A DNA stretch of 64,000 nt from Chloroflexi bacterium HGW-Chloroflexi-4 (GCA_002840715.1 PHBW01000001.1:62001-126000), one strand, 5' to 3'. Numbered from the stretch's first letter, positions 35,842 to 46,246 are shown. Made by a program: numbers and translations. The notes: generated by a model from the letters alone, not told the origin.

Positions 35842-36141
35842 TTTTAATTATTAGAATACTTTTCTTCCGTGTCTGAACAAATCACTCTCAATCCAACAAT
35901 TTCAAACAAAAGTACCTTCCAAGAGAGAATTCTCCAATAATCCAACTTTTTTCGGATAAAATTAAATATGTCAATTTTTGAAAGTATGAGAAACAGCAAA
36001 ATTATTCTACCCCAACCAGAAAAGGCGGTTTTTCATCACAACAGGTTGCAAGAACGTCTGATTTCGTCGGTTCGTTTTTTTATTTACTATGGTGCATGAC
36101 ATTACTCGCTTTGGGAAAAAAAACTAGTTATTTATAGGCAA
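35842..36141. other. Intergenic region before the PHP/GH38 genes
   Basis: 300 AT-rich bases. It presumably carries the PHP promoter, but I cannot pick a convincing -35/-10 pair. No gene or repeat is visible. Confidence 0.5.
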
Positions 36142-37440
36142 ATGACATCCATGCATAATCTCACCATCGAACACAGCATCCCGAAAAAGGCTGAGGGGAC
36201 TTATTACACCATCCCCTTTCAGGTTCCCGATGAAAATATTGACCGCATCACGGTAACTTATCGTTATAACCGGATTTCAGACAAACTCAATTTTAAACCA
36301 TCCAGGGTCAATATCGTTGACCTTGGCTTGATGGATGCCGATAAACGGTTTTTGGGCTGGTCTGGCAGCGCGCGAAGGTCCGTTTTTGTGGGACCACATT
36401 CGGCGACAAGCGGATACTTGATGACCGACATAAAACCCGGAGAATGGCACATCCTGGTCGGTGCATATCACATCCCTGAAAACGGATTAAAAGTGCATTA
36501 TGAAATAACCTTTATCCCCTCGCAGCCCCGATGGTTGGTGGGGGATCTGCATCTGCATTCCACAGCCTCAGACGGCAAGCATGATATTTATACACTGGCG
36601 AAGATAGCTCTAAGAAAGCGGCTCGATTTTATTGCTATATCCAACCACAACAACTTCAGTGAAAACTTCAATCTGCCGAAGGTACCCGGGCTGACTTTCA
36701 TCCCTGCGGTGGAATGGACCCACTACCGCGGACACATGAACTTATTTGGCATTGCCGCCCCATTTGAGAATTCCTTTGTGGCCAACAACGAACCAGAAAT
36801 GTTAAGTTTGATCGCCCAGGCTAAAGAAAAAGGCGCATTGGTATCCGTTAATCACCCCAAAGAAAACTCATGTGCTTACTTATGGCAAGATGAAGAGTGC
36901 TTTGACCTGGTGGAAGTGTGGAATGGCCCCATGCGAAAAGCGAATATTGATGGAATTGCCTGGTGGCACAACCTGTTAAAAACAGGCCGAAAGATTCCGT
37001 TAGTTGGCGGCAGCGACTTTCACCGAAGCGGACATATCGTCAGGTTCGCCCGGCCGGTCAACCACGTTTACGCCAGTTCGCTTGCGGCTGCTGATATTCT
37101 TAAAGCCATATCACAAGGACGGAATTATTTATCCACTTCGGTTAACGGCGTTCAACTTGAGCTGCGCTGCGGCGAATGTATGATGGGCGACTCGACACGA
37201 AGAATTGAGGGGCAAGTTTTATTAATTTCTGCCAGCCGCCTGCGATCTGGAATGCGTCTCAAATTGATCAACCAGGATGGTGAAACCATCACATGGACCA
37301 AGTTTCCAAATGGTAAACTTGAGGCTGAAGTGCCCGTTTCAGCCTCATGGCGTTTTGTTTATTTGTTGGTATCGCGCAACCTTTTCGGTTTTGATTATGT
37401 ACGTGCCATCTCCAACCCCATCTATTTTGACCAGGAGTAA
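36142..37440 (+). CDS. PHP-domain (CehA/McbA-type) metallohydrolase
   Basis: 432 residues. An N-terminal ~125-residue beta domain precedes a PHP domain with the metal motif GDLHLHSTASDG, then ISNHNNF, VSVNHPKE and the C-terminal metal ligands in GGSDFHRSGH. Proteins of this type are phosphoesterases or hydrolases of uncertain substrate. There is no signal peptide. It forms a two-gene operon with GH38 and probably acts on a sugar phosphate or glycan fragment there (inference). Confidence 0.85.
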   Translation: MTSMHNLTIEHSIPKKAEGTYYTIPFQVPDENIDRITVTYRYNRISDKLNFKPSRVNIVDLGLMDADKRFLGWSGSARRSVFVGPHSATSGYLMTDIKPGEWHILVGAYHIPENGLKVHYEITFIPSQPRWLVGDLHLHSTASDGKHDIYTLAKIALRKRLDFIAISNHNNFSENFNLPKVPGLTFIPAVEWTHYRGHMNLFGIAAPFENSFVANNEPEMLSLIAQAKEKGALVSVNHPKENSCAYLWQDEECFDLVEVWNGPMRKANIDGIAWWHNLLKTGRKIPLVGGSDFHRSGHIVRFARPVNHVYASSLAAADILKAISQGRNYLSTSVNGVQLELRCGECMMGDSTRRIEGQVLLISASRLRSGMRLKLINQDGETITWTKFPNGKLEAEVPVSASWRFVYLLVSRNLFGFDYVRAISNPIYFDQE

Positions 37441-37446
37441 GACACC

Positions 37447-40368
37447 ATCGAACCCATCACGCTCATTAAAAAAGAAAGAAAACATCTACGGCGGTTAAAA
37501 TCGATTCAAACTGCCATCTATACAAAAGTAGCTCCATTCAAAGTGGGTGTGCATCCATCCGCCGAGCCAATACCACCCGGCAACCAGGCCGAGCTATCCT
37601 ATCGTCCGATCCACAGCAAAGCTGTGTGGGGTGGTGTTTATGATTGCGCCTGGTTTCAATTGCATGGAACCATCCCGGCCGGTGCGGCAGGCAAGCATGT
37701 CGTTGCCCATATTAATGTAGGCGGTGAAGCCGTTGTTTACGAAGGGACGGAACCCCAAAGCGCCATTACCTTGCCGATGAACTTCATGGATCGTTTGCAG
37801 TCAGGTGTTGGCAAAACGATCATCGAAATCACAAAACAGGCAGAAGCCAATCAGGATGTTAGTCTTTACATCGATGCGGGGTATAACGGTTACTACGGCT
37901 ACCCCTTTGGCTGGGGTATCTTCCAATACGCTGACCTATGTGTGGTGGATGACGACCTACTGGCGTATTACTACGATTACCAATGCATCGCCTCTCTGCT
38001 TTCTGTTACAACAGACAAAAATGAACGAACCTCACTGGAAAAGCACCTTAATGAAAGTTATACCCTTCATAATAGTTCAACCGAGAAGGCTCGCGCAATT
38101 CTCAAACCCTTGTTTGATGCGCAACCCGACGATTCTGCAGCTTTCACAGCAATCGGACATTCTCATCTTGACCTTGCATGGCTGTGGCCCGTTCGAGAAA
38201 CTAAAAGAAAAGCCCAGCGCACTTTTGCCAATCAACTAACCAATGCCGGACGATATCCGAATTATGTTTATGGTGCCAGCCAGCCGTGGCAGTTTGAATA
38301 TATAAAAAACAACGCGCCACAACAATATGCCGCATTACAGAAAATGGCTGAGCGCGGACAGTTGGAACTTCAAGGCGGCATGTGGGTGGAAGCCGACACC
38401 AACCTTGCCTCGGGTGAAGCACTCATTCGCCAGATCCATTACGGCAAGGAGTTCTTCCGCAATGAGTTCGGGCGTGAAATGAAGATGTGCTGGCTGCCAG
38501 ATGTTTTTGGCTACAACGGAAATCTGCCCCAAATTCTCAAAAAAAGCGGCCTGCCATATTTTATGACCATAAAACTGTCATGGAATGAACATAATCGATT
38601 TCCATATCGCAGTTTTAAATGGAATGGCATTGACGGCAGCCAGGTTCTTGTGCACATGCCTCCTGGTGATGATTACAACAGCGATGCCAGCCCGGCTTGT
38701 GTGCGATATGCCCTCAACAACTACACTGAACGCGACCTGGCTCCTGAAGGACTATTGGTTTACGGTATCGGTGATGGCGGCGGCGGACCAGGTGAAGCGC
38801 ACATTGAAATGGTAATGAGACAGCGCAGTCTGGCCGGCAGTCCGCGAGTGATGCCTGGGTCAGCCATTGATTTCTTCGGCAACCTGGAACAATACAGTGA
38901 AAAATTGCCCTCTCACAACGGAGAGCTTTATCTTGAAAAACATCAGGGCACATACACCACGCAAGCCGCAAACAAAGCATTTAACCGCCGCTGCGAATAT
39001 GCGCTGCAAGACCTCGAAGCTCTATGCACGTTAGCCTGGCAAAAAGGCAGAGACTATCCGCAAGATCAACTGGATGTCTGGTGGAAAGAAGTGCTGCTTT
39101 ACCAATTTCATGATATTCTGCCGGGCAGCAGCATCACGCGTGTTTATGAAGAAAGCCGTGCCCGTTATGCAACCATCTTGAGTGAAATCGATGCAGAACG
39201 TACAAAAGTAATGAGCTTTCTGTCGAGCGGCAAGGACGAGTCTGCTTTCAACCCCACAAGTTTTGAGCGTCACGAATATCTCTGCAAGGATGATACATGG
39301 TTTGCAGCCGATCCTGCTCCCTACGGCTTTGCGCCCCTCAAAGAACTGCCACCTCAAACCGGACTTGTGTTTGGGGTTGATCACATTGAAAACGAGCATA
39401 TCCGTGTGCAGTTTTCAGATCAGGGTGAGATCATCTCTGCAATAACCAAAAAAGACGGCGCTGAATACGCTGAAAATCAGTTAAACACTTTGCGACTTTA
39501 CCATGATAAATGGTTGTTCTTCAACGCCTGGGATATCGATTGGAAGTACTATAAGAAACCCAGCCACAAACTTAAATCCTATCGCCATGAGACTTTCATT
39601 GATGGACCAACAGTGGTGAGGCGCAATTACTACAAACACGGACGCACAACCCTGACCCAGGATGTCGTTTTATATACGGATCGTCCTATAATCTATTTCA
39701 AAACCAATTGCAATTATCATGAGACATTCAAAATGTTGAGAGCTGATTTTGACCTGGCAATTAACTCACCTTTTGTGACCTGTGATATTCAACTTGGCAG
39801 CATAGAGCGAAGCACTGGTGATGAAACCGATGTTGAAAAAGCCCAGTTTGAAATTTGCGCCCACAAGTATGTCGATTTATCTGATGGCAAACGCGGCGCT
39901 TCGCTATTGAACGACAGCAAGTACGGCCATCGCGTGAAAGGGAATCGAATCTCGCTCAACCTGCTGCGCTCCCCCATTTATCCAGATAAAAAAGCCGACC
40001 GCGGCAGCCACTCATTCACCTATGCGCTATTCCTGCATGATGGCGGCTGCGGCACCGAGACATTGATGCACAGCTACGTACTTAACAAACCTCTGATTTT
40101 GGCGAACGGTCAGATTGATATGCCCTCATTGGTGCGGACAGATTCGCCTGCAGTGGTGGTTGAAACCATCAAGCGCGCCCACAGTGGAGACGGAATTATC
40201 TTGCGATTCTATGAAAGCCAGGGAATATCCTCCATCTGCAGCCTGGAAACCACTTTTTCGTTCAAAGATGCGGTTGAAACCGATCTTATGGAAAATGAAC
40301 TCGGCAGCATTGAAATCAACAAATTAGACTTTACTCCGTTTGAAATCAAGACCATTAAATTGAAATAA
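37447..40368 (+). CDS. Alpha-mannosidase, GH38; probable ATC start
   Basis: About 973 residues if started at ATC 37447. The Zn motif GHSHLDLAWLWP, the nucleophile segment WLPDVFGYNGNLPQI, and FHDILPGSSI are typical of GH38. The first GTG/ATG option (GTG 37543) would drop 32 residues that look like the family's N-terminal helix (EPITLIKKERKHLRRLK, then AIYTK). AGGAG (37433-37437) lies 9 bases before the ATC, within the end of the PHP gene. No signal peptide is present, so it trims imported mannosides in the cytoplasm. It lies 6 bases after the PHP gene. Confidence 0.88.
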   Translation: MEPITLIKKERKHLRRLKSIQTAIYTKVAPFKVGVHPSAEPIPPGNQAELSYRPIHSKAVWGGVYDCAWFQLHGTIPAGAAGKHVVAHINVGGEAVVYEGTEPQSAITLPMNFMDRLQSGVGKTIIEITKQAEANQDVSLYIDAGYNGYYGYPFGWGIFQYADLCVVDDDLLAYYYDYQCIASLLSVTTDKNERTSLEKHLNESYTLHNSSTEKARAILKPLFDAQPDDSAAFTAIGHSHLDLAWLWPVRETKRKAQRTFANQLTNAGRYPNYVYGASQPWQFEYIKNNAPQQYAALQKMAERGQLELQGGMWVEADTNLASGEALIRQIHYGKEFFRNEFGREMKMCWLPDVFGYNGNLPQILKKSGLPYFMTIKLSWNEHNRFPYRSFKWNGIDGSQVLVHMPPGDDYNSDASPACVRYALNNYTERDLAPEGLLVYGIGDGGGGPGEAHIEMVMRQRSLAGSPRVMPGSAIDFFGNLEQYSEKLPSHNGELYLEKHQGTYTTQAANKAFNRRCEYALQDLEALCTLAWQKGRDYPQDQLDVWWKEVLLYQFHDILPGSSITRVYEESRARYATILSEIDAERTKVMSFLSSGKDESAFNPTSFERHEYLCKDDTWFAADPAPYGFAPLKELPPQTGLVFGVDHIENEHIRVQFSDQGEIISAITKKDGAEYAENQLNTLRLYHDKWLFFNAWDIDWKYYKKPSHKLKSYRHETFIDGPTVVRRNYYKHGRTTLTQDVVLYTDRPIIYFKTNCNYHETFKMLRADFDLAINSPFVTCDIQLGSIERSTGDETDVEKAQFEICAHKYVDLSDGKRGASLLNDSKYGHRVKGNRISLNLLRSPIYPDKKADRGSHSFTYALFLHDGGCGTETLMHSYVLNKPLILANGQIDMPSLVRTDSPAVVVETIKRAHSGDGIILRFYESQGISSICSLETTFSFKDAVETDLMENELGSIEINKLDFTPFEIKTIKLK

Positions 40369-40423
40369 AAGATTACGTAAATAGTAATAGGTTTTCTCTT
40401 TTAAATTAGCCTTGAAATATAAA

Positions 40424-40460
40424 AAGTCCTGAGATCAGATAATCATTGAACTCAGGACTT
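40424..40460. terminator. Terminator-like hairpin between convergent genes
   Basis: AAGTCCTGAG (40424-40433) pairs with CTCAGGACTT (40451-40460) around a 17-base loop, flanked by A-rich and T-rich sequence. It lies between GH38 (plus) and the response regulator (minus). Confidence 0.6.
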
Positions 40461-40530
40461 CAATTTCACAATCAATCATCATTATGTATAAAGATTTCCA
40501 AGAAAACCAATTGTAAATAATATTTGTAAA

Positions 40531-41163
40531 CTATTTTATCAACTTCTTTTGAATCGCCATAGTGACTGCAGCGACACGATTATCAACACCTAATTTCATT
40601 AATATATTACTGATATGATATTTAACCGTTGAAAGGCTGACCACCAACCTCTCAGCAATCTCCGCATTATTCAAACCTTCAACCATAAGTTTGAGCACTT
40701 CCTGTTCCCGTTCGGTTAATGTTTCTGTTTCTTGAGCTTGCTGACTTGCCCTCACCAGTGCTTGAGCGGCTTCAGGAGATAGAGTCATTTTGCCATCTTT
40801 GGCTGCACGAATGGCAGCTGCCAATTCTCGGGCGCTGACGTTCTTCATTAAATAACCAACCGCCCCGGCTTTTAATGCATTTTGAACCAATTCATCTTCT
40901 TGAAAACTGGTTAATGCAATGATTTGAATCGCCGGATTTTGCTTTTTTATGGCTGCTGTGGCAGCAACTCCATCCATGATCGGCATCATGAGATCCATCA
41001 AAATGACGTTGGGCTGCAGATTTGTGGCCCGGCTGACAGCCTGTTCGCCATTTTCTGCTTCACCAACTAATTCAAAATCAGGATTAACGCTCAAAAATGC
41101 ACTCAACCCAGAGCGTACAACAGAATGGTCATCAACGAGCATAATACGGATTTTGTCTTCCAT
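40531..41163 (-). CDS. NarL/LuxR-family response regulator
   Basis: 210 residues from the ATG at 41163 (AGGAG before it). The receiver domain has the acidic pocket in MLVDDHS, the phospho-acceptor Asp in ILMDLMMP, and Lys in the conserved late position. The C-terminal LuxR-type helix-turn-helix is LTEREQEVLKLMVEGLNNAEIA. It starts 20 bases downstream of the sensor kinase stop on the same strand, so the two form a pair. Confidence 0.93.
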   Translation of the reverse strand: MEDKIRIMLVDDHSVVRSGLSAFLSVNPDFELVGEAENGEQAVSRATNLQPNVILMDLMMPIMDGVAATAAIKKQNPAIQIIALTSFQEDELVQNALKAGAVGYLMKNVSARELAAAIRAAKDGKMTLSPEAAQALVRASQQAQETETLTEREQEVLKLMVEGLNNAEIAERLVVSLSTVKYHISNILMKLGVDNRVAAVTMAIQKKLIK

Positions 41164-41182
41164 GAGTTCTCCTAAGAATGAA

Positions 41183-44100
41183 TTATTGCCAAATAATGGA
41201 TATTTGTGTCCCCTCACCGGGTTCACTATAGACCTTCAATGTCGCGCCAATCGCTTCTGAGCGTTCACGCATGATTTTGAGACCAAGATGATCAGCTGTC
41301 ACAGTGGAAGGATCAAAACCAACGCCGTTATCTTCGATCGTTAATCGAACAGATTCACCAAGACGCAATGTAACTACTGCCTGACTGGCTTTGGCATGTT
41401 TAACTACATTGTTGAGCGCCTCTTGCGCCAATCGGTATAAACTTACTTGCACTTCTGGAGGAAGTTTTCGTTCTCCTTCGGTGTTCAATTGAATGGTCAT
41501 CCGTGAACGGCCGATCAGAGCTTCCGTCAGCTGCCTTAACAATGTTGGCAGGGGCACTTCGATTAACGCATTCGGACGCAACTCAACCAACAAGGAGCGC
41601 ATTTCTGCAAGTGCTCCACGTGTTAATTGGCGGATTTCTTCAAGCCTACGTTTTCCTTCCTCCTGATTCATTTGCCAAATATCAGGCAAAACGTCAGCGA
41701 TCAAGGTCGTTGAGAATAAAGTTTGAGTCACTGCATCATGTAAATCTCGCGCCAAACGAGTTCTTTCGGCAAGGACTGCCTCTTGCGTAGCCTTTGCTCG
41801 AAGCAACTCGTTAGCCTTGTTTAGTTCTTCTGTACGCTCTGAAATTCTTAGTTCAAGCTTTTGACGATATTCAATTTCTTGGGCAGCGAGTTTTTCGGCT
41901 GAACGCTTCTTATCATTTATATCATTGACTACTCCTATGAAATACAGAGAAGCCCCAATTACATCACGCACTATGCTAATCGAAACTTGAGCCCAGTAAA
42001 TTTCTCCACCTTTTCGAATATAGCGCCTTTCAACGAAATAATGGTCTATCTTGCCCGCAAGCATATCAGCAAACAGACGAGTAGCTTCAGGATAATCATC
42101 TGGATGTGTAACAAGCGCTGGGGTTTGGCCAATTAATTCATCTATGGAATACTCTGATTGTCTGCAAATTGCTGCATTCGCATCAATAATTCTTCTATCT
42201 AATCCCAACAAAAGCATGCCAACTGGAGAGTTTTCAAACATGACACGAAAACGTTCTTCTGATTCTCTTAATTCTTTTTCAACTCTTTTTTGTTCTTCAA
42301 CCACCTTTTGCAATTGAGTATTTTGCCTGCGGATGGATTGAAATCGCCAACGCAAAATGAGATAAATCAGTGTACCAAGTAATATTATTGACCCGAGGCG
42401 GAACAGCCATGTTTGCCAAAAAGGAGGTGTAACAATAATCCGCAACGATACGCCTTCATTATTCCAAACCCCCTTGCCATTATCAGCCCGAACTTTGAAA
42501 ACATAATCTCCCCCGGGAAGATTTGTATAATTTGCATAATTTCGATTGTCTGGCTGAGACCATTCCTTGTCAAATCCCTCCAACTTATACGAGTATAAAT
42601 TATTTTTTGGTGACTTAAAATCAAAGGCTGCAAATTCAAATGAAATGAAATTTTGGTTATAAGCCAGGCGAATAGGGGTTTCTCCTGTTGGGTCAAAATA
42701 ATGTGATTTACCAAAAATTGAAAAATTAGTGATTGCGACATCAGGAGGATTAATATCTTGCACAATCGCCAAAGGATCAAATTTACTAAACCCTCCAAGA
42801 CCACCTACATAGAAATAACCGTTTCTATCTTGCATATAAGCATTTGAATTGTATTCATTACTCTGTAAACCATCTGATTTTTCATAAGTTCGGATTAGTT
42901 CGTTTATTGGATCAAATTTCACCAACCCATTATTTGTAAGCAGCCATAAATAATGATGCTGATCCATCAATATACCGAAAATTGTTGAATTACGAAGTCC
43001 CTCTTTGGTTGTATAAACCTTATATTGGTCTTTAACTATATCGTAACGATTTAATCCACCTTCAGTAGCAAGCCAAACAATACCGTCTGGAGTTTGAAGA
43101 ATTGACCAAACACCATTATTACTAAGAGAATTATCGTTTTCTGGATTATTAACTAAATTTGTGAAAATGGCCTTTGCGGGATCCAAGAAAGAATTATCAG
43201 ACATATCAAGTCGAAAAACACCTGCACCCCAAGTACCAATCCACAACTCATTTCCGATTACCGCAAAACTTACAACAGGTGCCGGAAACTGATAATTCAC
43301 AAAAGATTTGGTGGTTGGCTCGAATCTCGCTAAGCTTGTAAATGTTCCAACCCATAATCTACCATTTGGATCATAAAAAATAGCTGAAATTTGGTTGTCA
43401 AGAATACTTTTTGGATCGTCAGGTTTATTTTCATAATGAGTGAAAATTCCCGTGGATGGATCAAAATGATCCAAACCATTTCCTAAAGTTCCAACCCATA
43501 AAGTTCCATCTGGATCAGCACACAACGCCGAGACCAGAGCACTCGAAAGACTATTTGGATCGGAAGGGTCATTCGTATAACTTTTAAAGGTACCAAGTTG
43601 AGGATTAAACTTTGTTAATCCATATTCCCAAAGTCCTACCCAAATTGAACCATCGGTTGTTTGTGCAAATGAACCTACGTGATTACTTGGTAAACTAGAA
43701 GAATTGGTCAGATCATTTCGATAGGTATGGAATTGAAGTGTTTCAATATTTAACATATTGATTCCAGCACCTAAAGTACCTATCCAAATTACACCAGAAC
43801 GGTCTTCATAAATTGAGAGCAAGCTGTTATTTGAAAGGCTTTCAGGATCAGAAGGATTATGCTTAATATTATTAAAAATTCCTGTTGAAGAGAGTCTCCA
43901 AAGACCCCCAGACCAACTTGTTACCCATAACCTACCATGATGATCGACTATTATATCGGTAAAATTATTGTCAATTAGCTGGGCATTTTGATCGGATCCT
44001 CCGTCAAAATGGTAACATTTTTTGGTTTTCGGATTGTAATGGTCCAATCCACCGCCCATAACACCATATCCACCGTAAGAAATCCAAATAGTTCCATCAT

Positions 44101-44842
44101 CAATAGTGAATATATCTGAAATATTCGGAGAAGCAAGACAATCACCAATCTGCTCCATACGCTGAGATTTTCCAGTTACTGGATCAAACAGGTTTAATCC
44201 GGCACCTTCAGCATTATAAGCACCAGTTCCAATCCAGAGTTTTCCATCGCCGGTCGGTACAATGACAGAAATCGCATCACTGCTTAAACTAGTCTGATCT
44301 GCAGGATTATATTTATAATGTGTAATGTCGCCCGTATCTGGATTAAGTAGATCCAAACCACCTAATGTTCCCACCCAAAGATTTCCATCTTCTCCCATGT
44401 ATGTATCAGTAACAATAGGATTGCTGATACTATTTTCAGCGTTGAGATCATATGCGTAACGAAAAAAACTATTATTAGCTGGATTCAAACGATTTAATCC
44501 ACCACCCCATGTGCCAATCCAAATCAGTCCTTCATTATCCTCGTATAGTGAAATAATTGCATTATTACTCAGGCTGTTAATATTATCAGGATCATTTTTA
44601 TATTCAATGACGTTGTATCCATCATATCGATCCAGACCATCCTGTGTACCAATCCACAGGAAACCCTGCTGGTCCTGCAGAAAAGCCAGGCCTGCATTTT
44701 GTGAAAGACCATCATCATTTGTAAGATGCTCAAATCGGAGATGCGAACCCGGAGCAATATCGCCGGCATAATATTGTGCTGCTACAGGTTTTGTTGAGAC
44801 AATTATGATTAAAAACGAAATTAGTAGCAGAAATCGACGCAT
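41183..44842 (-). CDS. Beta-propeller sensor histidine kinase with PAS domain
   Basis: 1219 residues. A signal peptide (to about AAQYYA) precedes many two-component-regulator propeller repeats (recurring W(I/V)GT), about residues 30-720, then a Y_Y_Y domain, one membrane helix near residue 800 and a PAS domain with PAC region (about 860-980). A HisKA_3 domain follows, with the phospho-His in ARDLHDAVTQTLFS and HATPase motifs ALNNVVKHA and DNGVGFDP. In Bacteroidetes such periplasmic propellers sense oligosaccharides. Next to GH38 and PHP, it may sense mannose-containing glycans. The kinase signals to the NarL-type regulator downstream. Confidence 0.92.
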   Translation of the reverse strand: MRRFLLLISFLIIIVSTKPVAAQYYAGDIAPGSHLRFEHLTNDDGLSQNAGLAFLQDQQGFLWIGTQDGLDRYDGYNVIEYKNDPDNINSLSNNAIISLYEDNEGLIWIGTWGGGLNRLNPANNSFFRYAYDLNAENSISNPIVTDTYMGEDGNLWVGTLGGLDLLNPDTGDITHYKYNPADQTSLSSDAISVIVPTGDGKLWIGTGAYNAEGAGLNLFDPVTGKSQRMEQIGDCLASPNISDIFTIDDGTIWISYGGYGVMGGGLDHYNPKTKKCYHFDGGSDQNAQLIDNNFTDIIVDHHGRLWVTSWSGGLWRLSSTGIFNNIKHNPSDPESLSNNSLLSIYEDRSGVIWIGTLGAGINMLNIETLQFHTYRNDLTNSSSLPSNHVGSFAQTTDGSIWVGLWEYGLTKFNPQLGTFKSYTNDPSDPNSLSSALVSALCADPDGTLWVGTLGNGLDHFDPSTGIFTHYENKPDDPKSILDNQISAIFYDPNGRLWVGTFTSLARFEPTTKSFVNYQFPAPVVSFAVIGNELWIGTWGAGVFRLDMSDNSFLDPAKAIFTNLVNNPENDNSLSNNGVWSILQTPDGIVWLATEGGLNRYDIVKDQYKVYTTKEGLRNSTIFGILMDQHHYLWLLTNNGLVKFDPINELIRTYEKSDGLQSNEYNSNAYMQDRNGYFYVGGLGGFSKFDPLAIVQDINPPDVAITNFSIFGKSHYFDPTGETPIRLAYNQNFISFEFAAFDFKSPKNNLYSYKLEGFDKEWSQPDNRNYANYTNLPGGDYVFKVRADNGKGVWNNEGVSLRIIVTPPFWQTWLFRLGSIILLGTLIYLILRWRFQSIRRQNTQLQKVVEEQKRVEKELRESEERFRVMFENSPVGMLLLGLDRRIIDANAAICRQSEYSIDELIGQTPALVTHPDDYPEATRLFADMLAGKIDHYFVERRYIRKGGEIYWAQVSISIVRDVIGASLYFIGVVNDINDKKRSAEKLAAQEIEYRQKLELRISERTEELNKANELLRAKATQEAVLAERTRLARDLHDAVTQTLFSTTLIADVLPDIWQMNQEEGKRRLEEIRQLTRGALAEMRSLLVELRPNALIEVPLPTLLRQLTEALIGRSRMTIQLNTEGERKLPPEVQVSLYRLAQEALNNVVKHAKASQAVVTLRLGESVRLTIEDNGVGFDPSTVTADHLGLKIMRERSEAIGATLKVYSEPGEGTQISIIWQ

Positions 44843-44857
44843 TATCCTTCTCCAAGT

Positions 44858-45247
44858 TCATTCCTTAATTTCAATACGATTCCCATCTGGATCAAGAACG
44901 ATACTCTCGTAAAAACCATCTCCATAAGCTCGAGGCAGATCTATGACAAGACACCCTTTCGACCTTAAACGGTCTGTTACTTTATTGACTTCAGATTTAG
45001 AGCCAACTGAAAAAGCAAGGTGTGAATAACCCATCACCCTGGAAGTTAATGTATGTTTATTCTTTTCAACATCAGGTGCCTGCATTAATTCCAGTTGAAT
45101 ACCACTGGGAAAAATCAAGTTACAAGACTCAAATTGTGTTTTCGGGTTGACAAAATACTTGAAGACACTTGCTGAAAAATGTTCCATATAAAACAATTTT
45201 AGCTTATCTATTTGATTTGTCCAAATTGCGATATGATCTATTTTCAT
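44858..45247 (-). CDS. VOC-superfamily (glyoxalase-like) protein
   Basis: 129 residues from the ATG at 45247 (GAGGT five bases upstream). It has the beta-alpha-beta-beta-beta repeats of glyoxalase/bleomycin-resistance proteins (KIDHIAIWTNQIDKLKLFY; GYSHLAFSVGS; VLDPDGNRIEIKE). The metal ligands His, Glu and Glu are plausible. It could be a lactoylglutathione lyase-like enzyme or a drug-binding protein; the family does not settle this. It lies at the end of a run of accessory genes. Confidence 0.85.
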   Translation of the reverse strand: MKIDHIAIWTNQIDKLKLFYMEHFSASVFKYFVNPKTQFESCNLIFPSGIQLELMQAPDVEKNKHTLTSRVMGYSHLAFSVGSKSEVNKVTDRLRSKGCLVIDLPRAYGDGFYESIVLDPDGNRIEIKE

Positions 45248-45268
45248 AACATACCTCAACCTACATCA

Positions 45269-45299
45269 AAAATGCTCCTGATTTTATAAGGAGCATTTT
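45269..45299. terminator. Intrinsic terminator
   Basis: AAAATGCTCCT (45269-45279) pairs with AGGAGCATTTT (45289-45299), followed by GGTTTTTT. It lies between the acetyltransferase stop and the VOC gene start. Confidence 0.7.
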
Positions 45300-45319
45300 G
45301 GTTTTTTATAATGCTTCAA

Positions 45320-46246
45320 TCACCATTTCTTCATCCAGGGTTCACTCAATTCATATTTAGTGAAACCCATTGAGGCATATAATGCACCTGCTCTTTCTGA
45401 AAAAGAACCCACGGTGCATAACGTTGCCCCAAGTTTTTTTACACGACGCAACCCTTCAGCGATTAAAGCTTTGGATAAACCCTTTCTTTGATGGTCTGGA
45501 TGGGTGCCCACAGGATCAAGCGTCGCAGTTTGGGTGCCCTCGTCATACCAAATCGTCACAAAAGCCGCATAGTCTCCATTTGGTGCGATAGCTACAAGGT
45601 CCAATTCAGATCGATAAAGCGGTGCGCGTTGAACGTTTTTATACCAATCCCATCCTTCATATTTTTCATCTGGCTCATCAGCATGAAATGCTTTCCATGA
45701 AACCCAAGAGCGTGCAGGCAGATCTTTTTCTGCATCAACAGTTTTCATTGTGTAACCTTCAGGAAGCCGCATTTCTGGAATGGGGTGAGACATATCTCGA
45801 TGCCTTTGATATTCAGAGGAGGCTTGCTTAACATACCCTCGACGGCTGAATAAATCCTGGCGTTCATAGTCATATTCATTTGCCCAAATGGTCAATTCCT
45901 GGGTTCCATCGGGCTGAGTCGATGCGAATTGCGTTTCAGCAATTGAGATCATCTCAATTTCAAGTTCGCGTGTCTTGTAATCTGGATGAATTTGCAGAAA
46001 CGCCTCTCCTGATCCTTCAGGATTTAAAACCGCTACAATTTTTCCGTCTTCATTTTCCCAAATAAATACAGCCGCACTCAAATTGAAGTGGAAAACATTT
46101 TCATTGACATGCCACTGCCAATACTCCCAGCGGTTGAGATTCCAATTTACTTCGCGACGATCATTGAGGAGGTAGGTTTCTTGCAGGAAGTCACGAATTC
46201 TTTGATAATCGGGAGTTTCCTGGTATTTTCGCATTAATAATTTCAT
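45320..46246 (-). CDS. GNAT-family N-acetyltransferase (double GNAT-like)
   Basis: 308 residues. The C-terminal half carries the acetyl-CoA loop (VGTHPDHQRKGLSKALI); the N-terminal half resembles a second, degenerate GNAT domain. AGGTGAACT precedes the ATG. The substrate is unknown. It is headed by intergenic element E1. Confidence 0.85.
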   Translation of the reverse strand: MKLLMRKYQETPDYQRIRDFLQETYLLNDRREVNWNLNRWEYWQWHVNENVFHFNLSAAVFIWENEDGKIVAVLNPEGSGEAFLQIHPDYKTRELEIEMISIAETQFASTQPDGTQELTIWANEYDYERQDLFSRRGYVKQASSEYQRHRDMSHPIPEMRLPEGYTMKTVDAEKDLPARSWVSWKAFHADEPDEKYEGWDWYKNVQRAPLYRSELDLVAIAPNGDYAAFVTIWYDEGTQTATLDPVGTHPDHQRKGLSKALIAEGLRRVKKLGATLCTVGSFSERAGALYASMGFTKYELSEPWMKKW

